Assembly (NCBI RefSeq): GCF_026239735.1
Contig: NZ_JAPIVT010000017.1
Coordinates: forward strand, 62,001-126,000
DNA from: Pedobacter sp. MC2016-05
GTDB taxonomy: Bacteria > Bacteroidota > Bacteroidia > Sphingobacteriales > Sphingobacteriaceae
Direction: 5' to 3'
DNA: 64,000 nucleotides
How positions within the stretch are numbered: position 1 is the stretch's first letter; the number at the start of each line of letters is the position of its first letter. A program made the position numbers and the translations under genes. The notes beneath the pieces are model-generated. The model saw only the letters and a program-made list of their open reading frames with translations. It was not told the origin of the DNA and did not search any database. Of this stretch, positions 16,603 through 24,219 are shown piece after piece.

Positions 16603-16618
16603 AAACAAACGTTTGTTT
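16603..16618. promoter_or_regulatory. 16-bp perfect palindrome upstream of glmS, candidate operator
   Basis: AAACAAACGTTTGTTT reads the same on both strands. It sits just upstream of a near-match -7 box on the minus strand (TATATTCG, 16600-16593), where a repressor would block the promoter. A CG-centred palindrome like this is typical of LacI-family sites, but the regulator is unknown. Confidence 0.5.
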
Positions 16619-16645
16619 TGTATTGTAAACAAAAATTTACAGCGC

Positions 16646-16688
16646 AAAAAAAAAGCGCTGCAACCATTTATCATCGTTGCAGCGCTTT
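16646..16688 (-). terminator. Intrinsic terminator after the DUF4270 gene
   Basis: A perfect 13-bp stem (AAAGCGCTGCAAC / GTTGCAGCGCTTT) with an 11-nt loop is followed on the minus strand by a T-run, 16 bp after the stop codon. Confidence 0.9.
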
Positions 16689-16703
16689 CAGAATGTTGAA
16701 TTC

Positions 16704-18104
16704 TTAATTTATTTTGGTATAATAAATATTGAGTTTGATTTTGTTAGTGGCGTTTCCTGCAGATCCTATTACCGATCTGCCTGCCGATGTAACATCAGGC
16801 AAAACATAGGCATTTGTTGGTGATGCAGGTGTTATCAATGATGTTGGAGCCAAGAACGTACCATAATCAGTTAATTTTTTATCGATAAGATCTTGTACGT
16901 ACGATGTTACAATAAATACATATCTATTCTTTAATGAATCAAAATATCCATCGAAATAAGGCCCAGTAATAGATGACCGGGGATCATTAGGATTATTATC
17001 TGGTAAAAATGTAGGCTGCTCGGCAATATCCCAACGATATAGTGAAAGTCGCTGTGCAGGTGCAAATGGATTGGCGAAAGTACCAGCGCTTAAATCAATA
17101 ACCAGTTCTGCTTTATTTACCAGAGCCTTGCCATAAGTGTTGGTAAAGTTAGCGAGTGTCGGGAAAGAAATCTTCGTTTTTAAGCCCGCTAAACCTTGTA
17201 GGTAAGTAACGTTATACTGCGTATTTGCATTTGCTGGAAGCAATTGAGTAGCTACCTCGGTTCCGGTATAATCATGTTTGATATTCGCTGCGGCGTTAGT
17301 TGCTGCTAAAGGGAAATTTACCGATACCGTATCTTTGCCATTTGTGGTATTGGTTTTTTTATAAACCAATTGCAGATACGAACTTGTACTTGCAAAGTTT
17401 AAAAACGCTACGCCCCCAGAACCTGTAGTGTTCTGTTTGTTTACCTCAGCATATAATCCTTTGAAATAGTCAACAAACTTAGCTTCAGTAGATGTTGCAG
17501 CAGGAGCCAGGTTCAAGATGGTAGATTGTATAAAATCTTTATCCAGTTTAATCCTGATTTGTGCGGGTACAGTTTTCAACGTATCTGCTTTTCCGGCAAC
17601 AATATCAAATACTTTGATCTTTGTTTTCGGGAAGATTTTACTGTTAAAATTGCCTAATAGTTGAGCATTATGCGCCTGCAGATCAGAACTCTTGTACTTG
17701 GTGATTTTATTCGTCAACTGATAAACATCAATACTATATTTGGTAGTTGCTGTATCTCCGTAAAACTGGCTTCCAAGGTTTAACACCAATATTGCAGAAT
17801 CTAAAACAGGTGTTGTTCCAAAATCTTTACTCAGTACATCAGGAACAACAGTCATTGCAACACTAGACTCCGTTTTGCCGAAAATAGGATCAACCATGTA
17901 TCCTAAGGGATAGCCCGTTAAGCCTGATGTGTTCACATCGCCTTCTTTAATAGTTTGCGATCTGATAGGTTCATTATTGACCAATGTTCCGGTAATAGCA
18001 GTACCTGGATCCACATCTAAACCCACACCATCAGGGTTTTTACACGATGCAAAAAGAAAAAGACCTATCAACAGGGTTAATAAGTCTTGTTTTGTAAATT
18101 TCAT
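16704..18104 (-). CDS. DUF4270 domain-containing lipoprotein
   Basis: This 466-residue protein has a lipoprotein signal peptide: LIGLFLFASC, with Cys21 as the lipidation site. The mature protein matches the DUF4270 family, common in Bacteroidota, with the typical early segments GYPLGYMVDPIFGKTESSVAM and LDSAILVLNL. The fold is probably beta-rich and the function is unknown. The gene follows the half-size glycogen synthase gene by 21 bp and shares its promoter. From memory, this gene order (DUF4270, GT5-like, panC divergent) recurs across Bacteroidota. Confidence 0.85.
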   Translation of the reverse strand: MKFTKQDLLTLLIGLFLFASCKNPDGVGLDVDPGTAITGTLVNNEPIRSQTIKEGDVNTSGLTGYPLGYMVDPIFGKTESSVAMTVVPDVLSKDFGTTPVLDSAILVLNLGSQFYGDTATTKYSIDVYQLTNKITKYKSSDLQAHNAQLLGNFNSKIFPKTKIKVFDIVAGKADTLKTVPAQIRIKLDKDFIQSTILNLAPAATSTEAKFVDYFKGLYAEVNKQNTTGSGGVAFLNFASTSSYLQLVYKKTNTTNGKDTVSVNFPLAATNAAANIKHDYTGTEVATQLLPANANTQYNVTYLQGLAGLKTKISFPTLANFTNTYGKALVNKAELVIDLSAGTFANPFAPAQRLSLYRWDIAEQPTFLPDNNPNDPRSSITGPYFDGYFDSLKNRYVFIVTSYVQDLIDKKLTDYGTFLAPTSLITPASPTNAYVLPDVTSAGRSVIGSAGNATNKIKLNIYYTKIN

Positions 18105-18125
18105 ATTTAAATAATAATACCTTAA

Positions 18126-18956
18126 TTAAGCAAGAGAAACCAATTCGTCATTTGAAATTTCTTCATAAAAATTATAGAAGTTTTCAAAATTCTCGGTTAA
18201 GTTAAAAGCTAATGTTGGCTTATTAGAATCTTTAACAAATTTTAACACAGCTGCATCTAAGTTTTCATCTGCTAATACTACTGCATCAGAGTGAGTTACC
18301 GCTCCAATGTGCATGCTATTACAATCAGAAGGTAAGAAAGCTTTTGTATCCTCTTCAGTCATGTTGGCCATTACCGCTTTCTTGGCGAAAGAAGCGTTCA
18401 ATTTTTCTTCAAACGAATCCTCATAAACTGAGTAAACAACTTTAGAATTTTTAAACGTTGGATCGTTTTTGTAAGTTGTTTTAATGTAAGCAGGAACTAA
18501 AGAACTCATCCAGCCATGGCAGTGAACGATATCTGGAGCCCAACCTAATTTTTTAACAGTTTCTAAAGCGCCTTTGCAAAAGAAAATGGTGCGTTCATCA
18601 TTGTCGTCAAAGAATTTACCACTCGCATCTCTAAATACTTGTTTGCGTTGGAAATACTCTTCGTTGTCTAAGAAGTAAACCTGCATGCGTGCAGCTGGGA
18701 TGGATGCTACTTTAATAATTAAGGGGTTATCGTTGTCATCAATAATGATGTTCATTCCCGATAAGCGGATTACTTCGTGTAAACGATTTCTTCTTTCGTT
18801 GATGTTACCGAACTTTGGCATCAAGATGCGGATTTCGAATCCTTTTTCTTGCATCGCCTGTGGTAATTGACGTGTGATTTCAGAAATTTTAGTAAGCTCG
18901 AGGAAAGGCGACATCTCGTTTGTAACAATCAGCAGCTTCGTTTTTGCCATCTCCAT
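18126..18956 (-). CDS. Half-size glycogen/starch synthase-like protein (GT5 N-terminal domain only)
   Basis: The 276-residue product matches the N-terminal Rossmann domain of glycogen/starch synthases: KLLIVTNEMSPFLELTKIS at 7-25, GFEIRILMPKFG, and DIVHCHGWMSSLVPAYIK. The whole C-terminal domain, which binds ADP-glucose and carries key catalytic residues, is missing. The substrate-binding KTGGL motif is replaced by KISEI (23-27). Canonical glycogen synthesis is therefore unlikely. The short form is, from memory, common in Bacteroidota next to panC, so it is a conserved family and not a recent truncation. Its start may also be the ATG two codons later, at 18950. DUF4270 is downstream in the same operon. 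Confidence 0.8.
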   Translation of the reverse strand: MEMAKTKLLIVTNEMSPFLELTKISEITRQLPQAMQEKGFEIRILMPKFGNINERRNRLHEVIRLSGMNIIIDDNDNPLIIKVASIPAARMQVYFLDNEEYFQRKQVFRDASGKFFDDNDERTIFFCKGALETVKKLGWAPDIVHCHGWMSSLVPAYIKTTYKNDPTFKNSKVVYSVYEDSFEEKLNASFAKKAVMANMTEEDTKAFLPSDCNSMHIGAVTHSDAVVLADENLDAAVLKFVKDSNKPTLAFNLTENFENFYNFYEEISNDELVSLA

Positions 18957-18997
18957 ATTCTAAGAAAATATTAAGTTAAATAAAAGATAATGAGCTG

Positions 18998-19028
18998 CAA
19001 AGGTAAGCATAATAATACTATTTATCAA
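18998..19028 (-). promoter_or_regulatory. Promoter for the half glycogen synthase and DUF4270 operon
   Basis: On the minus strand TTG (19028-19026) is followed after 20 bp by TACCTTTG (19005-18998), a perfect -7 box, 42 bp before the start codon. Confidence 0.65.
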
Positions 19029-19099
19029 TATAGGCAACCATTTGTTTGCTTTCGTTTAGATTATTTTACACCTTTACTGCTTTAACTTAGATTGTCCAA

Positions 19100-19945
19100 T
19101 TGGAAATATTTAAAACCAAATCAGCGCTTAAGGCTTTCTTAAATCCTTTAAAAGCATCGGGTAAAAAAATAGCACTTGTACCTACAATGGGTGCTTTGCA
19201 TAATGGCCATATTTCTTTAATTGATTTGGCCAAAGAAAGTGCCGATATTATTATCTGTAGCATTTTTGTAAACCCTACCCAATTTACTGATCCCAAGGAT
19301 TTAGAGAAATACCCTCGCCCCATCGAACATGATTTAGCCATGTTGAACCAGGCGGGTTGCCATGGTGTTTTTATGCCTACTGTAGAAGAAATGTATCCGC
19401 AAGGTGCTGATGAAAATTGGCATATTGATTTAGGAAATGCAGAGTTTTTGTTAGAAGGTGCTTTTAGAAAAGGTCACTATCAAGGCGTAACTCAAATCGT
19501 GAAAAAACTTTTTGATGCAGTTGAACCAGATGTAGCCATGTTCGGTCAGAAAGATTTTCAACAAGTGCTCATGATCAAAAATATGGTGGCTTATTTTAAT
19601 TTACCCATTATCCTGATCACTTGCCCAATTATTCGAGAAGAGGATGGTCTTGCCATGAGTAGCCGCAATATCCACTTAACTGCTATTGATCGTGAAAATT
19701 CTTTAGTGTTGAGTAAATCGCTCCAATTTGTGATCAATAATTTTGAAAAGCTTCCGTTAACGGAACTCGAAAATAGGGCCAAATTATTTTATCAAAACCT
19801 TAGTGGGATTGATTTAGATTATTTCACCATCGCGAATGGCAATACTTTGGAGCCGGCAAAATCGAAAAACGAATTGAACATTATTGCACTGGTGGCCGCT
19901 AAAGTGGGTTCAACAAGGTTAATCGATAACATGATAATCAGATAA
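19100..19945 (+). CDS. panC: Pantothenate synthetase (pantoate--beta-alanine ligase)
   Basis: PanC joins pantoate and beta-alanine with ATP to make pantothenate, the precursor of CoA. The 281-residue protein has PTMGALHNGH at 28-37 (first ATP-binding motif), GQKDFQQ at 149-155 and MSSRN at 186-190 (KMSKS-like loop), all as expected. The start appears to be TTG at 19100: a stop codon lies four codons upstream and no ATG is in reach, and MEIFKT is a typical N-terminus for the family. panD, which makes the beta-alanine substrate, follows 151 bp downstream. Confidence 0.94.
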   Translation: MEIFKTKSALKAFLNPLKASGKKIALVPTMGALHNGHISLIDLAKESADIIICSIFVNPTQFTDPKDLEKYPRPIEHDLAMLNQAGCHGVFMPTVEEMYPQGADENWHIDLGNAEFLLEGAFRKGHYQGVTQIVKKLFDAVEPDVAMFGQKDFQQVLMIKNMVAYFNLPIILITCPIIREEDGLAMSSRNIHLTAIDRENSLVLSKSLQFVINNFEKLPLTELENRAKLFYQNLSGIDLDYFTIANGNTLEPAKSKNELNIIALVAAKVGSTRLIDNMIIR

Positions 19946-20084
19946 GGGAACATGTATAAAGAAAGAGTAATATGGCGTCTCTATTACATTGAATGATATT
20001 CTTTTACTTTCTAATTTTAAATTCATTTTTGGATTCAAGGATTTGAAACTCCAGACGGATGACTGAAAACTCCAAACTGATTAC

Positions 20085-20092
20085 TAACTTTG
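20085..20092 (+). promoter_or_regulatory. -7 promoter box immediately before panD
   Basis: TAACTTTG matches TAnnTTTG and ends only 4 bp before the panD ATG, so the mRNA would begin at or next to the start codon. Confidence 0.55.
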
Positions 20093-20096
20093 CCAA

Positions 20097-20447
20097 ATGG
20101 TTATCACAATATTAAAATCGAAAATACACCGTGTTAAAGTAACGCAGGCCGAATTGAATTACGTGGGTAGTATTACGATTGACGAAGATTTAATGGATGC
20201 AGCGAATATTATTGCCAATGAAAAGGTGCAGATTGTAAATAATAATAACGGAGCCAGATTTGAAACATACGTAATAAAAGGCGAACGCGGTACTGGAACC
20301 ATTTGCTTAAATGGCGCAACGGCTCGTTTGGCACAGTTAGGTGATGTACTAATTATCATGTCTTATGGCGCTCTCCCAATTGAAGAGGCTAAAAAATATA
20401 ATCCGATACTTGTATTTCCTGATGATAATAACCATTTGCTAAAATAA
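20097..20447 (+). CDS. panD: Aspartate 1-decarboxylase
   Basis: PanD decarboxylates aspartate to beta-alanine. The 116-residue proenzyme cleaves itself between Gly24 and Ser25 (YVGSITID), which turns Ser25 into the catalytic pyruvoyl group. Lys9 in KSKIHRV and the downstream NGATAR motif are conserved family positions. The length is close to the usual 115-130 residues. It lies between panC and a flippase-like membrane protein, 4 bp from the latter. Its own -7 box just upstream suggests a leaderless transcript separate from panC. Confidence 0.95.
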   Translation: MVITILKSKIHRVKVTQAELNYVGSITIDEDLMDAANIIANEKVQIVNNNNGARFETYVIKGERGTGTICLNGATARLAQLGDVLIIMSYGALPIEEAKKYNPILVFPDDNNHLLK

Positions 20448-20451
20448 CTTT

Positions 20452-21435
20452 GTGACATTTGACCTAAAAACAGCGCTTAAGTACATCATCCTGTTTTTAA
20501 TAGGAATGGGTGTTTTGTACTTAGCATTTCGAGGTCAGGATTTGGCTAGGATAGGGCTAGAAATTAAAAAAGCAAACTATTTTTGGGTAGTTACCTCTGC
20601 TATCTCTGTTTTAATAGCACATGTTTTAAGAGCATTGAGGTGGCAAATGCTCTACAAATCCATCCATTACAATGTTAGGTTTTGGAACACCTATCATGCT
20701 GTAATCATTGGTTATTTAGCTAATTTAGCCTTGCCTCGTTTCGGTGAAATCGGGCGTTGTTCGGTGATGCAGAAAGTGGAAATCGTGCCTATGTTTGCTT
20801 CAGTAGGCACAGTAATAACCGAGCGGCTTTTCGATGTACTCGTGCTTCTGCTCACCGCTGCTGCAATGGTGATGTTTCAATATGATCTGGTTTCCGGATT
20901 TTTGCACGATACCATCTACCTCAATCTTTTCTATAAAATTTCAAATATAGGTTTGCTTTGGCTGATCGGCATAGCCGTTTTACTGGTTGGTATAATTTTT
21001 ATCTGCATTTATTTTCTTCGGCAAAAGTTTAGCAAAAAATTGCTGAGGGTTTTTGTAAATCTTCGTCAAGGCTTCGGTTCCTACAGGAAATTGAAGCAAA
21101 AAGGTTTGTTCCTGGTTTACACGCTTGGTATTTGGACGTTTTACTTATTGTCTATGTGTTTTGCATTTTCGGCTATTCCATCCACATCAGGCCTGCATTT
21201 TGACGCCGCCTTTACAGCGGTTGTATTTTCGGGTTTTGCCATGGCTGCACCTGTTCAGGGTGGAATTGGGGTTTTTCATTGGGTTGTTGCCCAGGCATTA
21301 ATATTATACGGCGTATCATTTAAAGATGGCTTAGCTTATGCAACCATTATTCACTCTTCGCAGGTTCTACTTATTCTTTTTCTTGGAAGCATCAGTTTAT
21401 TAATTGTTTTAAGTAAGGAAGCCAAAATCAAATAA
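20452..21435 (+). CDS. Lysylphosphatidylglycerol synthase TM-region/flippase-like membrane protein
   Basis: The 327-residue protein is mostly membrane helices and matches the UPF0104/LPG-synthase transmembrane family: the early segment VLIAHVLRALRWQMLYKSI, LPRFGEIGRCSVMQ, and the late AAPVQGGIGVFHWVVAQAL. In MprF this region flips lysyl-phosphatidylglycerol, but stand-alone copies such as this lack the catalytic domain and their substrate is unknown. The start is GTG at 20452, only 4 bp after panD, so it is co-transcribed with panD. This pairing is common in the phylum. Confidence 0.85.
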   Translation: MTFDLKTALKYIILFLIGMGVLYLAFRGQDLARIGLEIKKANYFWVVTSAISVLIAHVLRALRWQMLYKSIHYNVRFWNTYHAVIIGYLANLALPRFGEIGRCSVMQKVEIVPMFASVGTVITERLFDVLVLLLTAAAMVMFQYDLVSGFLHDTIYLNLFYKISNIGLLWLIGIAVLLVGIIFICIYFLRQKFSKKLLRVFVNLRQGFGSYRKLKQKGLFLVYTLGIWTFYLLSMCFAFSAIPSTSGLHFDAAFTAVVFSGFAMAAPVQGGIGVFHWVVAQALILYGVSFKDGLAYATIIHSSQVLLILFLGSISLLIVLSKEAKIK

Positions 21436-21482
21436 CTATTTGGGTGTTTTTACACGCTGTTTGATATATCTTTTCGGCTGTG

Positions 21483-21505
21483 CTTCAACTACGCTCAGCA
21501 GAACA
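21483..21505. repeat. Short interspersed-repeat-like fragment
   Basis: CTTCAACTACGCTCAGCAGA resembles the TTCGAC-x-AGCTC(A/G)-type intergenic repeats known from Bacteroidota genomes, and a related piece occurs at 63491-63512. A genome-wide search would be needed to show that it is repeated. Confidence 0.35.
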
Positions 21506-21596
21506 GCCAAGAAGGATGCTGCTTAAAGAAAACCCCAGCGGATGTAAGTTGTTAAAAATATTACTATGCAGCCATAGTAATTCTGATTTGAAATGT

Positions 21597-21604
21597 TACA
21601 TTTG
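21597..21604 (+). promoter_or_regulatory. -7 promoter box for the acyl-CoA dehydrogenase gene
   Basis: TACATTTG matches TAnnTTTG, 27 bp before the chosen ATG at 21632. It excludes the in-frame start at 21593, which would lie upstream of the transcript. Confidence 0.5.
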
Positions 21605-21631
21605 TTTACTAACCTTTTATACATAAATGTT

Positions 21632-22771
21632 ATGCATTTCGAATTAAGTGAAGAACAGTTAATGATCCAGCAGGCCGCCCGCGATTTTGCGCAGCAAGAA
21701 TTGAAGCCTGGTGTAATCGAAAGAGATGAGCATCAAAAATTTCCTACCGAACAAGTTAAAAAACTGGGAGAACTTGGTTTTTTAGGGATGATGGTGAGTG
21801 AAAAATATAACGGAAGCGGACTTGATGCCATCTCCTATGTGTTGGTGATGGAAGAGCTTTCCAAGATTGATGCTTCTGCATCGGTGGTGGTTTCTGTAAA
21901 CAATTCGTTGGTCTGTTACGGTTTGGAGGCTTATGCAAGTGAAGAACAAAAGGAAAAATATTTGAAGCCTTTGGCTACAGGAGAAAAAATCGGTGCTTTC
22001 TGTTTATCAGAGCCTGAGGCCGGATCTGATGCTACCTCTCAAAAAACAACTGCCGAAGATAAAGGCGACTATTATTTGTTAAACGGAACCAAAAACTGGA
22101 TTACTAACGGTGGTACTGCATCAACATATCTGGTCATTGCGCAAACCCATCCCGAATTAAGACATAAAGGAATCAATGCTTTTATCGTAGAAAAAGGAAT
22201 GGAGGGATTTACAATTGGTCCCAAGGAAAATAAACTCGGGATTCGGGGGTCTGATACCCATTCTTTAATGTTCAACGATGTTAAAGTGCCTAAAGAAAAT
22301 AGGATAGGGGAAGATGGCTTCGGATTTAAGTTTGCAATGAAAACTTTGGAAGGCGGAAGGATTGGTATTGCTGCGCAAGCTTTAGGTATTGCGCAAGGTG
22401 CTTTTGAATTGGCTACTCAGTATTCAAAAGAACGTAAATCTTTCGGTAAGCCAATTTCCGAGCATCAAGCTATTGCTTTTAAATTAGCGGATATGGCGAC
22501 GCAGATTGAAGCCGCCAGGTTATTGGTTTATAAGGCGGCGTGGTTAAAAGATCAAGGTTTGCCTTACACGCAGGCAGGTTCAATGGCGAAGTTATTTGCT
22601 TCTAAAGTGGCCATGGATGTAACCATTGAAGCGGTACAGGTTCATGGTGGTTACGGTTTCGTAAAAGAATATCACGTAGAACGTTTGATGCGTGATGCTA
22701 AAATTACCCAGATTTACGAAGGAACTTCAGAAATTCAGAAAATGGTGATTTCGAGGGAAGTGATTAGATAG
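21632..22771 (+). CDS. Acyl-CoA dehydrogenase
   Basis: This 379-residue FAD enzyme oxidises acyl-CoA to trans-2-enoyl-CoA in beta-oxidation or branched-chain amino acid breakdown. It has CLSEPEAGSDATS (FAD/substrate signature), GGRIGIAAQALGIAQGA, and IYEGTSEIQ near the C-terminus, where Glu363 is the catalytic base at the short-chain (butyryl-CoA) position. Length and motifs fit the short-chain type. I start it at the ATG at 21632 (MHFELSEEQ), which matches the family N-terminus and follows a -7 box. It stands alone. Confidence 0.92.
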   Translation: MHFELSEEQLMIQQAARDFAQQELKPGVIERDEHQKFPTEQVKKLGELGFLGMMVSEKYNGSGLDAISYVLVMEELSKIDASASVVVSVNNSLVCYGLEAYASEEQKEKYLKPLATGEKIGAFCLSEPEAGSDATSQKTTAEDKGDYYLLNGTKNWITNGGTASTYLVIAQTHPELRHKGINAFIVEKGMEGFTIGPKENKLGIRGSDTHSLMFNDVKVPKENRIGEDGFGFKFAMKTLEGGRIGIAAQALGIAQGAFELATQYSKERKSFGKPISEHQAIAFKLADMATQIEAARLLVYKAAWLKDQGLPYTQAGSMAKLFASKVAMDVTIEAVQVHGGYGFVKEYHVERLMRDAKITQIYEGTSEIQKMVISREVIR

Positions 22772-22832
22772 TCCTCAGCCCAGAGTCTATAGTCCAGAGT
22801 CTAAATCGATTGAAGACTACAGACTCAGGCCT
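22772..22832. other. Intergenic island of short repeated words (AGTCTATAGTCC type)
   Basis: The gap is built from near-repeats of CAGAGTCTA and its partial complements (CAGAGTCTATAGTCCAGAGT, then GACTACAGACTCAG). Similar word-like islands occur at 5326-5355, about 20047-20080 and 41267-41306. They contain no gene, and the last of them lies between convergent genes. Confidence 0.5.
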
Positions 22833-22837
22833 AAGTA

Positions 22838-23182
22838 CTAATCTTTATCTCCTGCTATTGCGCCGAAAATAGCTTTAATTAAGGCAACAATAATAGCTAG
22901 GAAAGCAGCTGCCAGAAAACCCGATGTATTGAAAGAGGTCATCATATTATCTACCAAAAGAATCATCAAAACGGTAATGATGAAAGAGACTAAGCCCAAG
23001 GTTAAAAAGTTTATCGGGAAAGTCAGCAATCTTAAAATAAAACCGATAGTAGCATTTGCCAGGGCTATTAAAATTGCGGCAATAAGCGCACTTGTATAGC
23101 CAGATACCTCGACTCCAGGTACCAGTTTTGCGCCGATAAAAAAGGCTAATCCCATTAAAAGGATTTCGATAATTAATCTCAT
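22838..23182 (-). CDS. Phage-holin-family (YvlD-like) membrane protein
   Basis: The 114-residue protein has about four hydrophobic helices and matches the bacterial family labelled phage holin family (PF04020), including the segment LANATIGFILRLLTFPINFLTLGL. Most members are chromosomal genes of unknown envelope function, and nothing phage-like lies nearby. Its start at 23182 is only 17 bp from the start of the divergent lipoprotein gene, so its promoter must lie within that gene. No perfect -7 box for it is visible. Confidence 0.85.
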   Translation of the reverse strand: MRLIIEILLMGLAFFIGAKLVPGVEVSGYTSALIAAILIALANATIGFILRLLTFPINFLTLGLVSFIITVLMILLVDNMMTSFNTSGFLAAAFLAIIVALIKAIFGAIAGDKD

Positions 23183-23188
23183 AATGTT

Positions 23189-23196
23189 TAATTTTG
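23189..23196 (+). promoter_or_regulatory. -7 promoter box directly before the small lipoprotein gene
   Basis: TAATTTTG matches TAnnTTTG and ends 3 bp before the ATG at 23200, suggesting a leaderless mRNA. The box lies in the 17-bp gap between two divergent start codons. Confidence 0.5.
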
Positions 23197-23199
23197 TGA

Positions 23200-23631
23200 A
23201 TGTTTAAAAGCTTATTTAAATTTTTGGCTTCTGTTGTAATAACATCGTTTATTGTTTCATGTTCTGGTTCAAACAACAAACCATCAATTAAGTTTTCTAG
23301 TGATAGTACGTCAATTATAATTAAAAATTTTGATGAGTCGAGCCTGTTGCAGGTTAGAAATGCATATTTAAATGATGCCGATTCGAATAAGTTGGTATCT
23401 GTGTTCAAACAGGCTGGAGAATTGGATAGTTTACAAGATGATATTCTGGTTTCGGGGAAATTTAAATTCGCAGGAGACTCCATTGTTTTTTTGCCCGGTG
23501 AGCCTTTTACCGAAGGTAGCACCTACATCGTAGAGAGTTATATTGATGTGCAATTTGGCAATGCCGGGAAATTGATTACAGGCAAGGCAAATTATAATCT
23601 ACAACCACAAAAAGAACTACTTAAGCGGTAA
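23200..23631 (+). CDS. Small lipoprotein of unknown function
   Basis: I do not recognise this 143-residue protein. It has a lipoprotein signal peptide (VVITSFIVSC, lipidated at Cys21), so it is tethered to a membrane in the envelope. The remaining 120 residues are polar with alternating hydrophobic positions and no familiar motif. It starts 17 bp from the divergent holin-like gene and ends about 120 bp before rimP. Confidence 0.7.
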   Translation: MFKSLFKFLASVVITSFIVSCSGSNNKPSIKFSSDSTSIIIKNFDESSLLQVRNAYLNDADSNKLVSVFKQAGELDSLQDDILVSGKFKFAGDSIVFLPGEPFTEGSTYIVESYIDVQFGNAGKLITGKANYNLQPQKELLKR

Positions 23632-23659
23632 GAATCAGCAGAATAATTAAGGGCGATGT

Positions 23660-23689
23660 TTGATTTTACATATAATTTTCTTACATTTG
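23660..23689 (+). promoter_or_regulatory. Promoter of the rimP-nusA-infB operon
   Basis: TTG (23660-23662), exactly 19 bp of spacer and TACATTTG (23682-23689) make a full match to the Bacteroidota housekeeping promoter. The transcript would have a leader of about 60 nt containing a hairpin. Confidence 0.85.
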
Positions 23690-23710
23690 CATCGTAATCG
23701 AAGAAAAGAG

Positions 23711-23732
23711 AAGGGGACCGTGTCCCCTTTTT
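23711..23732 (+). promoter_or_regulatory. Terminator-like hairpin in the rimP leader (possible attenuator)
   Basis: AAGGGGAC-CGT-GTCCCCTT forms a perfect 8-bp stem with a 3-nt loop, followed by five T, and lies 20 nt before the rimP start. It has the form of an intrinsic terminator placed ahead of the operon that encodes NusA, a factor that affects termination. Autoregulation by attenuation is an inference. Confidence 0.6.
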
Positions 23733-23752
23733 CTATGAAATCAGGTTAAAAT

Positions 23753-24217
23753 ATGCAGGTAGAAAAGAGAGTTGCAGCCCTTGTAGAGGAAAAAATTGCA
23801 GATCGGCCAGAGCTTTTTCTGGTTGAGGTGAAAATGTTGCCAAACAATAAATTAATTATTCATGTTGATGGTGACGAAGGTATTAGCATACAGGATTGTG
23901 TAGCCATAAGCAGGCATGTTGGTTTTCATTTAGAAGAAGAAAACGTAATCGAGCAAGCTTATAATTTAGAAGTTTCTTCGCCGGGTGTTGGCGAGCCTTT
24001 GAAGTTAAATCGCCAATATGTTAAAAATATCGGACGCACTTTAAGTATTAAATTAAACGGTGGGCTTAAAAAAGAAGGAAAACTTTTATCGGTTACAGAA
24101 GATAACCTAATAATTGAAGAATCGGTTAAAGAAAAAGGGAAAAAAGCGGCTACCGTACAAACAGAAGTGCCGTTTAATGATATATTAGAAACAAGTGTGT
24201 TAATTTCATTTAAATAA
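23753..24217 (+). CDS. rimP: Ribosome maturation factor RimP
   Basis: RimP assists assembly of the 30S subunit. The 154-residue protein has the N-terminal alpha/beta domain (PNNKLIIHVDGDEGISIQDC, VSSPGVGEPLKL) and the C-terminal SH3-like domain (GRTLSIKLNGGLKKEGKL). It is the first gene of the classical rimP-nusA-infB operon; nusA starts 2 bp after its stop. A strong promoter and a terminator-like hairpin precede it. Confidence 0.93.
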   Translation: MQVEKRVAALVEEKIADRPELFLVEVKMLPNNKLIIHVDGDEGISIQDCVAISRHVGFHLEEENVIEQAYNLEVSSPGVGEPLKLNRQYVKNIGRTLSIKLNGGLKKEGKLLSVTEDNLIIEESVKEKGKKAATVQTEVPFNDILETSVLISFK

Positions 24218-24219
24218 AA

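Noticed and set aside
16571..16645. glmS ribozyme upstream of glmS
   Set aside because: The gap is too short and shows none of the conserved ribozyme stems.
22838..23182. Prophage signal from the phage-holin-family label
   Set aside because: The family is a chromosomal membrane family and no phage gene, integrase or attachment site lies nearby.
22947..23522. 191-codon minus-strand frame covering parts of the holin-like and lipoprotein genes
   Set aside because: It overlaps two better-supported genes in other frames and its product shows no recognisable features.
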